Positions 40,682-47,291 of a stretch of DNA of 64,000 nucleotides are shown one piece after another. Both the position numbers and the translations under genes were made by a program. Location of the stretch: assembly GCA_963831605.1 (NCBI GenBank), contig CAWHQR010000010.1:24391-88390 (forward strand), written 5' to 3'. Each line of letters starts with the position of its first letter. Within the stretch, counting starts at the first letter, position 1. Below the pieces are notes generated by a model. It saw only the letters and a list, made by a program, of their open reading frames with translations. It had not been told where the DNA came from and did not search any database. Source of the DNA: DASUPK01 sp963831605. Lineage in GTDB: Bacteria > Actinomycetota > Thermoleophilia > Solirubrobacterales > 70-9.

Positions 40682-41184
40682 GCGACCGAGGCGCCCTCGG
40701 CCGCCTCGAGCCACATGATCAGTGCGTCCTCTCCGTTGTCGTGGTAGTAGCGACGGCGGCGTCCGGCGGAGCGGAAGCCGAAGCGACGGTACATCTCGAT
40801 GGCCGGAGCGTTCGAGACGCGGACCTCGAGCGTGAACCGTGACCCCGCTCCCGCCTCCTCGAAGAGGCGCTCGATCAGGTCCGTGGCGACGCCGCGCCGG
40901 CGACGCTCCGGATGGACGGCGACGTTCATCAGGTGCCAGACGTCGTCGTACCGCGCGCAGACGAGGTAACCGACCAGACCCTCGGAGTCCTCCGCCGCGA
41001 GGCAGATCCCCGACGGTTTCGAGAGCTCCAGGACGAACATGGCGAGCGACCAGGGCGTCGGGAACGAGCGACGCTCGATCGAGATGACCGACGGCAGGTC
41101 GCCGTAACCCAGGCGGCGCAGCCTCAACCCGTCCCGCTCTTCCCCCGGGGACTCAGCGATCTCGCTCAAGCCATCTCTTCGCAT
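40678..41184 (-). CDS. rimI: RimI-type N-acetyltransferase (ribosomal protein S18 alanine N-acetyltransferase)
   Basis: A 168-aa GNAT acetyltransferase. LRRLGYGDLPSVISIERRSF with PTPWSLAMF is the RimI start; the acetyl-CoA site is MNVAVHPERRRRGVATDLIE (R-x-x-G-x-A), and LEVRVSNAPAIEMYRRFGFR is the C-terminal catalytic segment. RimI acetylates the N-terminal alanine of ribosomal protein S18 and commonly sits between tsaB and tsaD, as here. ATG 41184 overlaps tsaB by 32 bp; an internal TTG is possible. Broad-specificity acetylation is known for actinobacterial RimI. Confidence 0.93.
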   Translation of the reverse strand: MRRDGLSEIAESPGEERDGLRLRRLGYGDLPSVISIERRSFPTPWSLAMFVLELSKPSGICLAAEDSEGLVGYLVCARYDDVWHLMNVAVHPERRRRGVATDLIERLFEEAGAGSRFTLEVRVSNAPAIEMYRRFGFRSAGRRRRYYHDNGEDALIMWLEAAEGASVA

Positions 41185-41842
41185 CGGGCGGTCTCAGATA
41201 AAGGGGTTGGATCTGGTCCGGCGTCGCCTCTGCTGCCGCCTCCCCCACCGCGCAGATGTGCCTTGCGGCGACTCGGTGGATCGGGTCATCAGGCGGGGCA
41301 ACCGTTGCGCCGGCGGCCTCCAGTTCTGCGCCGAATCGTAGCGCCCCGTCTCCGGCCGCCAGCGGGGTTTCCTCGAGCTCCTCGACTCGCGCGGCCAGCT
41401 CGGCGGGCTGGGTCACGAAGGGAGCCCACAGCTCCGCACCGTCGCCACCGAACAGGGCGGCGAACGCCTCGCTTCGCCTCGCATCGATGACCGGGAGAGC
41501 AAGGGCAGCCGAGCCGCCCTCCGAGATTCCCCGTGCCAGTGCGGTCAGCGAGCCGACGGGCACGATCGGGATCTGCCTCGCCTGGGCCAGAGCCCGGGCG
41601 GTTGAGACCCCGATCCGCAGGCCCGTGAACGAGCCCGGGCCGATTCCGACCGCGATCCGCTCGATCCGCGCCCAGCCGCCCGCCTCCTCGACGCTCCGCT
41701 CGATCTCTTCGAGCAGCACCTGGGAGTGGCGCGGGCGGCCGTCGGGTCCCGGGTCGACCCGGGCCTCCCGGACGAGCTCCCCGCCGGCCGTCACACCGAC
41801 CACCGCATCCGCGGTGGCGCTGTCGACACCGAGCACGACCAT
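41153..41842 (-). CDS. tsaB: tRNA threonylcarbamoyladenosine biosynthesis protein TsaB
   Basis: A 229-aa TsaD paralogue and partner. VLGVDSATADAVVGV opens the ASKHA domain; RIERIAVGIGPGSFTGLRIG is the diagnostic segment near residue 65, followed by GVSTARALAQA and ALPVIDARRSEAFAALF. TsaB lacks the catalytic metal site and serves as the dimer scaffold for TsaD. ATG 41842 is 60 bp from the divergent lipoprotein start, so the tsaB-rimI-tsaD-grx(-rex) chain starts here. Confidence 0.94.
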   Translation of the reverse strand: MVVLGVDSATADAVVGVTAGGELVREARVDPGPDGRPRHSQVLLEEIERSVEEAGGWARIERIAVGIGPGSFTGLRIGVSTARALAQARQIPIVPVGSLTALARGISEGGSAALALPVIDARRSEAFAALFGGDGAELWAPFVTQPAELAARVEELEETPLAAGDGALRFGAELEAAGATVAPPDDPIHRVAARHICAVGEAAAEATPDQIQPLYLRPPDAKRWLERDR

Positions 41843-41902
41843 CAATAGAGTGCGCCCTGAGGATCGGCGTCCGTCGGACTCGGGAGAAGGAGAAACAGAG
41901 CC

Positions 41903-42248
41903 ATGGAAGAGCAGTCCAGCAGGTCCACACGACACCCGGCGACGATCGCAGCGGTGCTCGGCATCGCGGTCTTCGGCGTCGGCGCAGGAGTCGCGGTCGC
42001 CGGCTGCGGCAGCGACAGCAACAGCAGCACGAACGTGAACAGCGTCATCGACAGCGTCCAGTCGCAGGCAGAGCAGCGTCCAGTCCCAGGCGACCAGCGT
42101 CGAGCAGCGTTTCGACCCAGGTCTCAACGGCTGTCCAGAGCGTCCAAAGCCAGGTGCAGAGCGTTCGGAGAACCCCGGTTCTGCAGCAGAGCGCAGCGAT
42201 CAGGGCCAGAATGGCGGCGACGCGCAGTACGGCTACTCAGAGGTCTGA
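41903..42248 (+). CDS. Lipoprotein with VQSQ repeats, frame disrupted
   Basis: A good start: GGAGAAGGAG before ATG 41903, then a signal peptide and lipobox (VAVAGCGSDSNSS). After SVIDSVQSQA (about residue 58) the sensible protein leaves the first frame: the +1 frame reads SSVQSQATSV, the next SSVSTQVSTAVQSVQSQVQS, and the last part reads GAERSENPGSAAERSDQGQN to a stop at 42248. Both early shifts occur at the same short sequence, GAGCAGC. If each were GAGAGCAGC the frame would be restored as ESSVQSQATSVESSVSTQ. So this is either a mis-sequenced repeat or a damaged gene. The end overlaps the convergent tsaE stop by 12 bp. Function unknown. Confidence 0.55.
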
Positions 42249-42653
42249 TCTCCCGCCGATCTCGCGCTCGTCCCCGCCGGCGTGCCGAATCTCCACTCTG
42301 CGGGTGACCTTCTCGAGCCACGGCTCGGCGGCGGCCGGCCACTCGATGAAGGCGACGGACTCGGGCGTCAGGTAGTCGTCGAGCAGCGCCGGGTCCTCCT
42401 GGCCCAGGTCGGTGAGCCGGTAGAGGTCGAGGTGCGAGACCGGGATGCGGCCTCGATAGGTGTGCCCGATCGTGAAGGTCGGTGAGGTCACCGGCTCGCT
42501 GACGCCGAGCGCGCGACAGGCGCCCCGGATCAGCGTCGTCTTGCCCGCGCCCAGATCGCCGCTGACCAGCACGACGTCGCCGGGACCGAGCTCGGCGGCG
42601 AGGCGCTCACCCACGGCCTCCGTCTGAGCTGCGCTGTCGGTGCGCTCGGTCAG
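42237..42653 (-). CDS. tsaE: tRNA threonylcarbamoyladenosine biosynthesis ATPase TsaE
   Basis: A 138-aa P-loop ATPase that drives the TsaB-TsaD cycle. Walker A is SGDLGAGKTTLIRG near residue 35; SPTFTIGHTYRG and HLDLYRLTDLGQEDPALLDD with FIEWP are the family motifs. There is no ATG, GTG or TTG at the right place: a CTG at 42653 overlaps the UDG stop (CTGA), just as TTGA and GTGA overlaps link its neighbours, and gives the normal N-terminal length. A GTG at 42614 would remove about 13 residues. It is separated from tsaB by the lipoprotein gene. Confidence 0.9.
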   Translation of the reverse strand: MTERTDSAAQTEAVGERLAAELGPGDVVLVSGDLGAGKTTLIRGACRALGVSEPVTSPTFTIGHTYRGRIPVSHLDLYRLTDLGQEDPALLDDYLTPESVAFIEWPAAAEPWLEKVTRRVEIRHAGGDEREIGGRSDL

Positions 42654-43300
42654 CCGCCGAACAGGCCCATCTGATCCGGCTCCGGTTCGCGAACGACCAG
42701 CGGCTCGGGCTCCGGGAGCGGCTGGGCCAGCAGGTCCGGGATCTGGCGGAAGTCCTCGCGCAGCTGCTCGGCGACCCGCGGCGTGCGCAGGCCCGCTGCC
42801 GGGTGGAAGAGCGGCAGGAGGAAGAGGTGGCGGCCGCCGATCATGCGCTCCTGCGGGACGCCGCGGACCTTGGTTATGCCCGTCGGGTTGGCGGTGAGCA
42901 GCTTGGTGGCGAAGTTGCCGAGTGTGCTGATCACGCGCGGCTGGATCAGCTCGACCTGCTTCTCGAGGTACGGACGGCAGGAGTCGATCTCCTCCGGCTG
43001 CGGATCCCGGTTTCCGGGCGGACGGCATTTGAGGACGTTCGCGATGAAGACGTCCTCCCGCTTCAACCCGATCCCCTCGAGCAGATCGGTGAGAAAGCCT
43101 CCGGCGCGCCCCACGAACGGCAGGCCCTGGCGATCCTCCTCGGCGCCGGGGGCCTCGCCGACGAACATCAGGTCCGCGTCGGCGTTGCCGGCCCCGAAGA
43201 CGACGCGGTTGCGCGTCTCGGACAGCGGGCAGCGCTCGCAGACCGAGGCCTCGTTGTAGACCTCGACCAGCGCCCGCCTGCGGGGCTCGGAGTCGCTCAC
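42650..43300 (-). CDS. Uracil-DNA glycosylase, family 4 (Fe-S type)
   Basis: A 216-aa DNA repair enzyme that excises uracil from DNA. VCERCPLSETRNRVVFGAGN has the first two Cys of the [4Fe-4S] cluster; MFVGEAPGAEEDRQGLPFVG is motif A; further cysteines lie in NVLKCRPPGNRD and SCRPYLEKQ; the late histidine motif is LLPLFHPAAGLR. The C-terminal 30 residues are Pro/Glu-rich with MGLFGG at the end. GTG 43300 overlaps the stop of the FmdB gene (GTGA) and its stop overlaps the tsaE CTG. Confidence 0.93.
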   Translation of the reverse strand: MSDSEPRRRALVEVYNEASVCERCPLSETRNRVVFGAGNADADLMFVGEAPGAEEDRQGLPFVGRAGGFLTDLLEGIGLKREDVFIANVLKCRPPGNRDPQPEEIDSCRPYLEKQVELIQPRVISTLGNFATKLLTANPTGITKVRGVPQERMIGGRHLFLLPLFHPAAGLRTPRVAEQLREDFRQIPDLLAQPLPEPEPLVVREPEPDQMGLFGG

Positions 43301-43590
43301 GAGCCTCCTCCCGCTCGCCGGGCGGCCGCCCGCTTCTCGGCGGCGCGCTGTTGCTTGAAGCGCTCCTTCGCACCACCGCGACTGGTTCCGCGCCTGTCCT
43401 CCAGGCGGCGGCGCTCGTTCGCGGTCATCTGGCGCTGCAGCGGCGCGTAGGAGGTGGAGATCAGGCGCTCCACATCCGCCGCTCCGCACTCGGGACAGCT
43501 CACATCGGCGGCATCCAGCCCCACGTGCGAGCCGACCAGCTCCTCGAAGCGATGACCGCAGGATTTACAGGCGAACTCGTAGATCGGCAC
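43297..43590 (-). CDS. FmdB-family zinc ribbon protein
   Basis: A 97-aa protein. PIYEFACKSCGHRFEELVGS and VSCPECGAADVERL form the FmdB-type zinc ribbon (two CxxC pairs), followed by a basic, Arg/Ala-rich tail from residue 60. FmdB was named as a putative regulator of formamidase; most members are unassigned. GTG 43590 has a TACCAT box 7 nt upstream (minus strand) and no Shine-Dalgarno. It is the first gene of the FmdB-UDG-TsaE unit. Confidence 0.85.
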   Translation of the reverse strand: MPIYEFACKSCGHRFEELVGSHVGLDAADVSCPECGAADVERLISTSYAPLQRQMTANERRRLEDRRGTSRGGAKERFKQQRAAEKRAAARRAGGGS

Positions 43591-43597
43591 CGGGTTG

Positions 43598-43603
43598 ATG
43601 GTA
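43598..43603 (-). promoter_or_regulatory. -10 box of a probable leaderless promoter (FmdB unit)
   Basis: Minus-strand TACCAT, 7 nt before the GTG at 43590, with no Shine-Dalgarno. Confidence 0.4.
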
Positions 43604-43696
43604 GTTCGGGTTCCCGACCGTCCGGGTCCCTTCAGGGGCCGCAAATACCGCCGATTCGGGAGATCTTCAACTGGCTGGCTGGCCAGAAACGCTCTC

Positions 43697-43702
43697 TATA
43701 CT
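43697..43702 (+). promoter_or_regulatory. -10 box for the pantothenate operon
   Basis: TATACT, a near-consensus -10. A GTG in frame with the DUF2520 gene lies 12 nt downstream (43715), and ATGs follow at 43796 and 43832, so the leader length depends on which start is used. Confidence 0.4.
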
Positions 43703-43831
43703 TCCCCGCGGGCCGTGACTCAATTCAGCGCGGACCCAAATCGAACCTCACGCACCGACACCTCGTCCATCACAGAAAGCCGTCTGGTATCTCCGATGCG
43801 GGAACTGGAACGGGATGACCTCCCCTCCCCC

Positions 43832-44584
43832 ATGAACCTGAACGCGACCAAACTGGTCGTCGTTGGCCGTGGCCGCGTGGGCGGCTCGCTGTCCGGCGCG
43901 GCCAGGGCCGCAGGGATCGAGGTCGACCTCCTCGGCCGAGACGAGCCGATCGACGGGGCCGGCGCGGTCCTGCTCTGCGTCCCTGACGATGCGATCGCCG
44001 AGGCCTGCGCCCGCGCCGCGGAGGGAGACCCTTCGCTCGTCGGCCACGTCAGCGGCGCCGGCACACTCGAGGTCCTGGCGACGGCGCGAGAGCGTGGCGC
44101 GTCCACCTTCTCCCTGCATCCGCTGCAGACCTTCGCCGATGGCGAGACCGCGGTTACGGGAACGCCGGCGGCGATCGCGGGGTCCGATGACGCCGCCCTC
44201 GCCTTCGCCCGCTCCCTCGCCGAGGCGCTCGGGATGCGTCCGTTCGAAGTAGCAGAGGAGAGCCGCGCCGCCTATCACGCGGCCGCCGCGATCGCCTCGA
44301 ATCTTCTGGTCGCTCTGGAGGAGTCCGCCGCCGAGCTGCTCGAGCGGATCGGCGTGGAGGAGGCACGGGAGCTGCTCGCTCCCCTGGTCATGCGCACCGC
44401 GGCGAACTGGGCCGAGCGAGGGCCCGCGGCCCTCACCGGGCCGATCGCACGCGGCGACCGCGCCACGGTCCAGCGCCATCGCGTCGCGCTCGCCGAGACC
44501 GCACCCGAGCTCGTCCGGCTCTACGACGCCCTGGCGATGCGCGCGGAGGCGATCGCGTGGGAATCCCACGGGGCGTCCTCATGA
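43832..44584 (+). CDS. Rossmann-like and DUF2520 domain protein (pantothenate operon)
   Basis: A protein of about 250 aa. KLVVVGRGRVGGSLSGAARA opens an NAD(P)-binding Rossmann domain, followed by AVLLCVPDDAIAE and HPLQTFADGE. A helical C-terminal DUF2520 domain has AYHAAAAIASNLLVALEESA and ends near MRAEAIAWESH. Such proteins commonly precede panC and look like ketopantoate-reductase-type or NADP-dependent dehydrogenases; a KPR role is possible but not shown. In-frame starts also exist at 43796 (ATG) and 43715 (GTG); 43832 is preferred because the fold begins at once. It overlaps panC by 4 bp (ATGA). Confidence 0.85.
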   Translation: MNLNATKLVVVGRGRVGGSLSGAARAAGIEVDLLGRDEPIDGAGAVLLCVPDDAIAEACARAAEGDPSLVGHVSGAGTLEVLATARERGASTFSLHPLQTFADGETAVTGTPAAIAGSDDAALAFARSLAEALGMRPFEVAEESRAAYHAAAAIASNLLVALEESAAELLERIGVEEARELLAPLVMRTAANWAERGPAALTGPIARGDRATVQRHRVALAETAPELVRLYDALAMRAEAIAWESHGASS

Positions 44585-45450
44585 AGATCGTCCGCACCAG
44601 AACCGAGCTGCGAGAGGCTCTTGCCGAGCCACGGCGGGGGGGCAAGCGGATCGGACTCGTCCCGACCATGGGCTACTTCCACGAGGGCCACCTCTCCTTG
44701 ATGCGGGGCGCCCGCGAGGAATGCGACGTGGTCGTCGTCAGCCTGTTCGTCAACCCGACCCAGTTCGGCCCCGGAGAGGACCTCGAGGCATATCCCCGAG
44801 ACGAGGACCGCGACGCCGAGCTCGCCGCGCTGGAGGGCGTCGACCTGCTCTGGATGCCGGACGCCGACGAGATGTACCCAGAGGGGTTCGCGACCACCGT
44901 CGAGGTCGGGAACGAGCTCACCGGGGTGCTCGAGGGCGATCCCGGCCAGCGGGGCCCATCCCACTTCCGAGGCGTCACCACGGTCGTCGCCAAGCTGTTC
45001 AACTCGGTGCAGCCCGACGTCGCCTACTTCGGCCGCAAGGACGCCCAGCAGGCCGTGGTGATCGAGCGGATGGCCCGGGACCTGGACTACCCCGTCGAGA
45101 TCGCCGTGCAGCCGACCATCCGCGAGGAGGGCGGCCTTGCCCTCAGCTCCCGCAACGCCTACCTGACGCCGGAGCAGCGCGATCAGGCCGCCGCGATCTC
45201 CCTTGCCCTGCGAGCGGCCGAGCGGGCGGCCCGCGAGGGCGAGACCTCGACCGAAGCGCTGGTGGAGGTCGCGAGGAACGAGCTTCGCAGTGCCGGCATC
45301 GAGCCGGAATATGTGGAGGCACGCGCCGCGGAGGACCTCTCCCCGATCGCCGAGCTCAATGGGCGACCGGTGCTCGTGGCGGTCGCGGCAAGGGTGGGCA
45401 GGGCCCGCCTCATCGACAACGTCTTGATCACTCCGAACAGGAAGGCCTGA
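44581..45450 (+). CDS. panC: Pantoate-beta-alanine ligase (pantothenate synthetase)
   Basis: A 289-aa enzyme joining pantoate and beta-alanine with ATP. The nucleotidyltransferase motifs are LVPTMGYFHEGHLSLMRGA (HIGH-like), SLFVNPTQFGPGEDLEAYPR, FGRKDAQQ and LALSSRNAYL (KMSKS equivalent). ATG 44581 overlaps the DUF2520 stop (ATGA), and its TGA shares its A with the next ATG (TGATG). It needs beta-alanine, normally made by PanD, whose gene is reduced to a 26-codon remnant directly downstream. Confidence 0.97.
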   Translation: MKIVRTRTELREALAEPRRGGKRIGLVPTMGYFHEGHLSLMRGAREECDVVVVSLFVNPTQFGPGEDLEAYPRDEDRDAELAALEGVDLLWMPDADEMYPEGFATTVEVGNELTGVLEGDPGQRGPSHFRGVTTVVAKLFNSVQPDVAYFGRKDAQQAVVIERMARDLDYPVEIAVQPTIREEGGLALSSRNAYLTPEQRDQAAAISLALRAAERAAREGETSTEALVEVARNELRSAGIEPEYVEARAAEDLSPIAELNGRPVLVAVAARVGRARLIDNVLITPNRKA

Positions 45451-45530
45451 TGCAACGTCAGATGCTCAAGTCGAAGATCCATCGCGCGACGATCACGGAC
45501 TGTGACCCCGACAGGGGAGCACTGCTGTGA
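45450..45530 (+). pseudogene. panD: Internally deleted aspartate 1-decarboxylase remnant
   Basis: A 26-codon frame starting MQRQMLKSKIHRATITDCD. PanD proteins begin M-x-R-x-M-L-K-S-K-I-H-R-A-T-V-T, so the first 16 or so residues are clearly PanD. The next known features, the Gly-Ser self-cleavage site that makes the pyruvoyl group, and all of the remaining 100 residues, are absent. The frame ends PDRGALL and a TGA. Both junctions are kept: TGATG with panC before and GTGA with panB after. This looks like an in-frame internal deletion in panC-panD-panB that left translation coupling intact. The product cannot be an active decarboxylase. Confidence 0.8.
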
Positions 45531-46450
45531 GCACCCAGCCACCCAACAAGCCGTCCGGGTCCGATCGACCCAAGGTGACCCTCCCGCGCATCGCCGAGAT
45601 GAAGCGAGCGCACGAGCCGATCGTGATGGTCACCACCTACGACTATCCGTCCGCTCAGATCGTGGACGAGGCCGGCGTCGACATCGTCCTGGTCGGAGAT
45701 ACGGCCGCGATGGTCGTGCTCGGGCACGACGCCACCACGCCCGTCGGCATGGACGAGATGCTGATGATGGCGAGCGCCGTCCGCCGTGGGCTCGAGCACC
45801 CGCTGCTGATCGGCGACATGCCCTTCGGCTCCTACGAGAAGTCCAATGAGCAGGCGATCGAGAACGCCCAGCGCTTCGTCAAGGAGGCCGGCTGCGACGC
45901 GATCAAGCTGGAGCGCGGCGGTGCGTCCGTCGAGCGCGCCCGGGCGATCGTCCGCTCCGGCATCCCGGTGATGGGACATGTGGGGCTGACCCCGCAGACC
46001 GCCACGGCGCTCGGCGGCTTCAAGGCGCAGGGACGAACGGCCGAGGCGGCGGCGAAGCTCTTCGAGGAGGCTCTGGCGCTGCAGTCGGTCGGCTGCTTCG
46101 CGATCGTCTTCGAGGCCATTCCCTCCGCCGTCACCGAGGCGCTCATGCCGAAGCTGGAGATCCCGGTGATCGGCATCGGCGCAGGCCCGTCCACCGACGG
46201 GCAGGTCCTGGTCCTCCACGACCTGCTCGGCGTCTACGACGGCCACCAGCCGAAGTTCGTGAAGCGCTTCGCCGAGGTCCGCAAGGAGTCGCTGAAGGGC
46301 GTGCGCGCCTATACCGAGGAGGTCCGCGCCGGGACCTTCCCGGACGAGGAGCAGCACACCTACTCGATCCCCCAGGAGGAGCTGGAGGAGTTGGCGCGCT
46401 ACCTGGAGCAGGAAGTGCTGGTGGGCACCGACACCCCCTGGGACTGGTAG
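45527..46450 (+). CDS. panB: 3-methyl-2-oxobutanoate hydroxymethyltransferase (ketopantoate hydroxymethyltransferase)
   Basis: A 307-aa TIM-barrel enzyme making ketopantoate from ketoisovalerate and methylene-tetrahydrofolate. VMVTTYDYPSAQIVDEAGVD, LVGDTAAMVVLGHD, IGDMPFGSYE and GHVGLTPQTATALGGFKAQG are the family segments, with metal-binding Asp/Glu residues in GDTAAMV and GDMPF. The GTG at 45527 overlaps the stop of the panD remnant (GTGA). Length is a little above the usual 265-280 aa because of a 25-residue N-terminal extension and a C-terminal tail. Confidence 0.96.
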   Translation: MSTQPPNKPSGSDRPKVTLPRIAEMKRAHEPIVMVTTYDYPSAQIVDEAGVDIVLVGDTAAMVVLGHDATTPVGMDEMLMMASAVRRGLEHPLLIGDMPFGSYEKSNEQAIENAQRFVKEAGCDAIKLERGGASVERARAIVRSGIPVMGHVGLTPQTATALGGFKAQGRTAEAAAKLFEEALALQSVGCFAIVFEAIPSAVTEALMPKLEIPVIGIGAGPSTDGQVLVLHDLLGVYDGHQPKFVKRFAEVRKESLKGVRAYTEEVRAGTFPDEEQHTYSIPQEELEELARYLEQEVLVGTDTPWDW

Positions 46451-46463
46451 CTCCGCAAGGAGC
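46450..46463 (+). terminator. Hairpin after panB
   Basis: GCTCC-GCAA-GGAGC, a 5-bp stem capped by a GCAA tetraloop that starts within the panB stop codon. No T-run. Confidence 0.45.
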
Positions 46464-46547
46464 CGGGCGTCACCAGGTCAGTTCGATTTCGAGCTCGCGC
46501 TCTCGCTCCAGCTCGACCTTGACGTGAATCTCGTCAGGATGCTGCCA

Positions 46548-46832
46548 TCAGATGCCCAGGAGCTGCTTCTTCTTCGCCTCGAAGTCATCGGCGGTGATGA
46601 CTCCGTCGTCGCGCAGCTTCGCCAGTTTCTCGAGCTCGGCGGTGTAGTCGGCCTCGCCCGCCGGTTGCGCGGGCGCCTGTGGGGCCTGCTCTTCATAGGC
46701 GCCCTGGTCCTGCTGGTCCTGCTGGGCCCACTTCTCGTCCTGGTGGTGTCTGACCCTGCCGGCGACTCCGGCGGCGACACCAACCCGAGCCGCCCCGCGG
46801 ATCAGTCCCGGTCCTCGTCGCATCAGTGGCAT
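46548..46832 (-). CDS. SHOCT-domain protein
   Basis: A 94-aa protein. The N-terminus is basic (LMRRGPGLIRGAARVG) with a Gln-rich, disordered-looking middle; the last 35 residues (AELEKLAKLRDDGVITADDF then EAKKKQLLGI) are a SHOCT domain, a short helical hairpin at the C-terminus of many membrane or secreted proteins with unknown role. It lies 18 bp after the DUF6325 gene on the same strand. Confidence 0.8.
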   Translation of the reverse strand: MPLMRRGPGLIRGAARVGVAAGVAGRVRHHQDEKWAQQDQQDQGAYEEQAPQAPAQPAGEADYTAELEKLAKLRDDGVITADDFEAKKKQLLGI

Positions 46833-46850
46833 CTCAGTCCTCCTTGGTTG

Positions 46851-47291
46851 TCACGCGTTCGCCTTGGCCCACTCGCGCGCGGCCATGATGACCTCGTGCG
46901 GGACCCGGTCGTAGCTGTAGAGCTCGCCGCCCGCGTTGCGAATGGCACCGGCCACGCCCTTCGCCCAGACGTTCTCCCAGGCCAGGACGGCGGCTGAGGA
47001 TCCGGGGTCGAGCGTCTCCGCAACCGCCATCAGATCCTCCTCGCTGAACAATCCGCTCGGTTCCGCCCCGAGCTTCTCGAGCGCGCTCTGTACGTCGGGA
47101 TCGAGATCACTGAGCTCGAACGCGACCAGGTCGCCCTCCTCATTCTTGCCCGCAAAAGCGATGTCGATGACACGGATCGTGCCCGCGTCCACGAGATCCC
47201 CCAGTGCGGGCGCGATCTCGCCCTTGAACTGGTTTCCCGGGAAGCCGACGACGATGTACTCGACGGGACCGATCTCAGTCGCTTCTGTCAT
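46851..47291 (-). CDS. DUF6325-family protein
   Basis: A 146-aa soluble protein with PVEYIVVGFPGNQFKGEIAP, LGDLVDAGTIRVIDIAFAGK and VLAWENVWAKGVAGAIRNAG. This is a DUF1269/DUF6325-like pattern: small proteins found near membrane or SHOCT genes in actinobacteria. Function unknown. ATG 47291 overlaps the end of the membrane protein gene (ATGA). The set membrane protein - DUF6325 - SHOCT looks like one coupled unit. Confidence 0.75.
   Translation of the reverse strand: MTEATEIGPVEYIVVGFPGNQFKGEIAPALGDLVDAGTIRVIDIAFAGKNEEGDLVAFELSDLDPDVQSALEKLGAEPSGLFSEEDLMAVAETLDPGSSAAVLAWENVWAKGVAGAIRNAGGELYSYDRVPHEVIMAAREWAKANA

Noticed and set aside
45450..45530. Leader peptide or regulatory small ORF between panC and panB
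   Set aside because: The first residues match PanD too well (MLKSKIHRAT) and the place is the normal panD position, so a deleted panD is the simpler reading.
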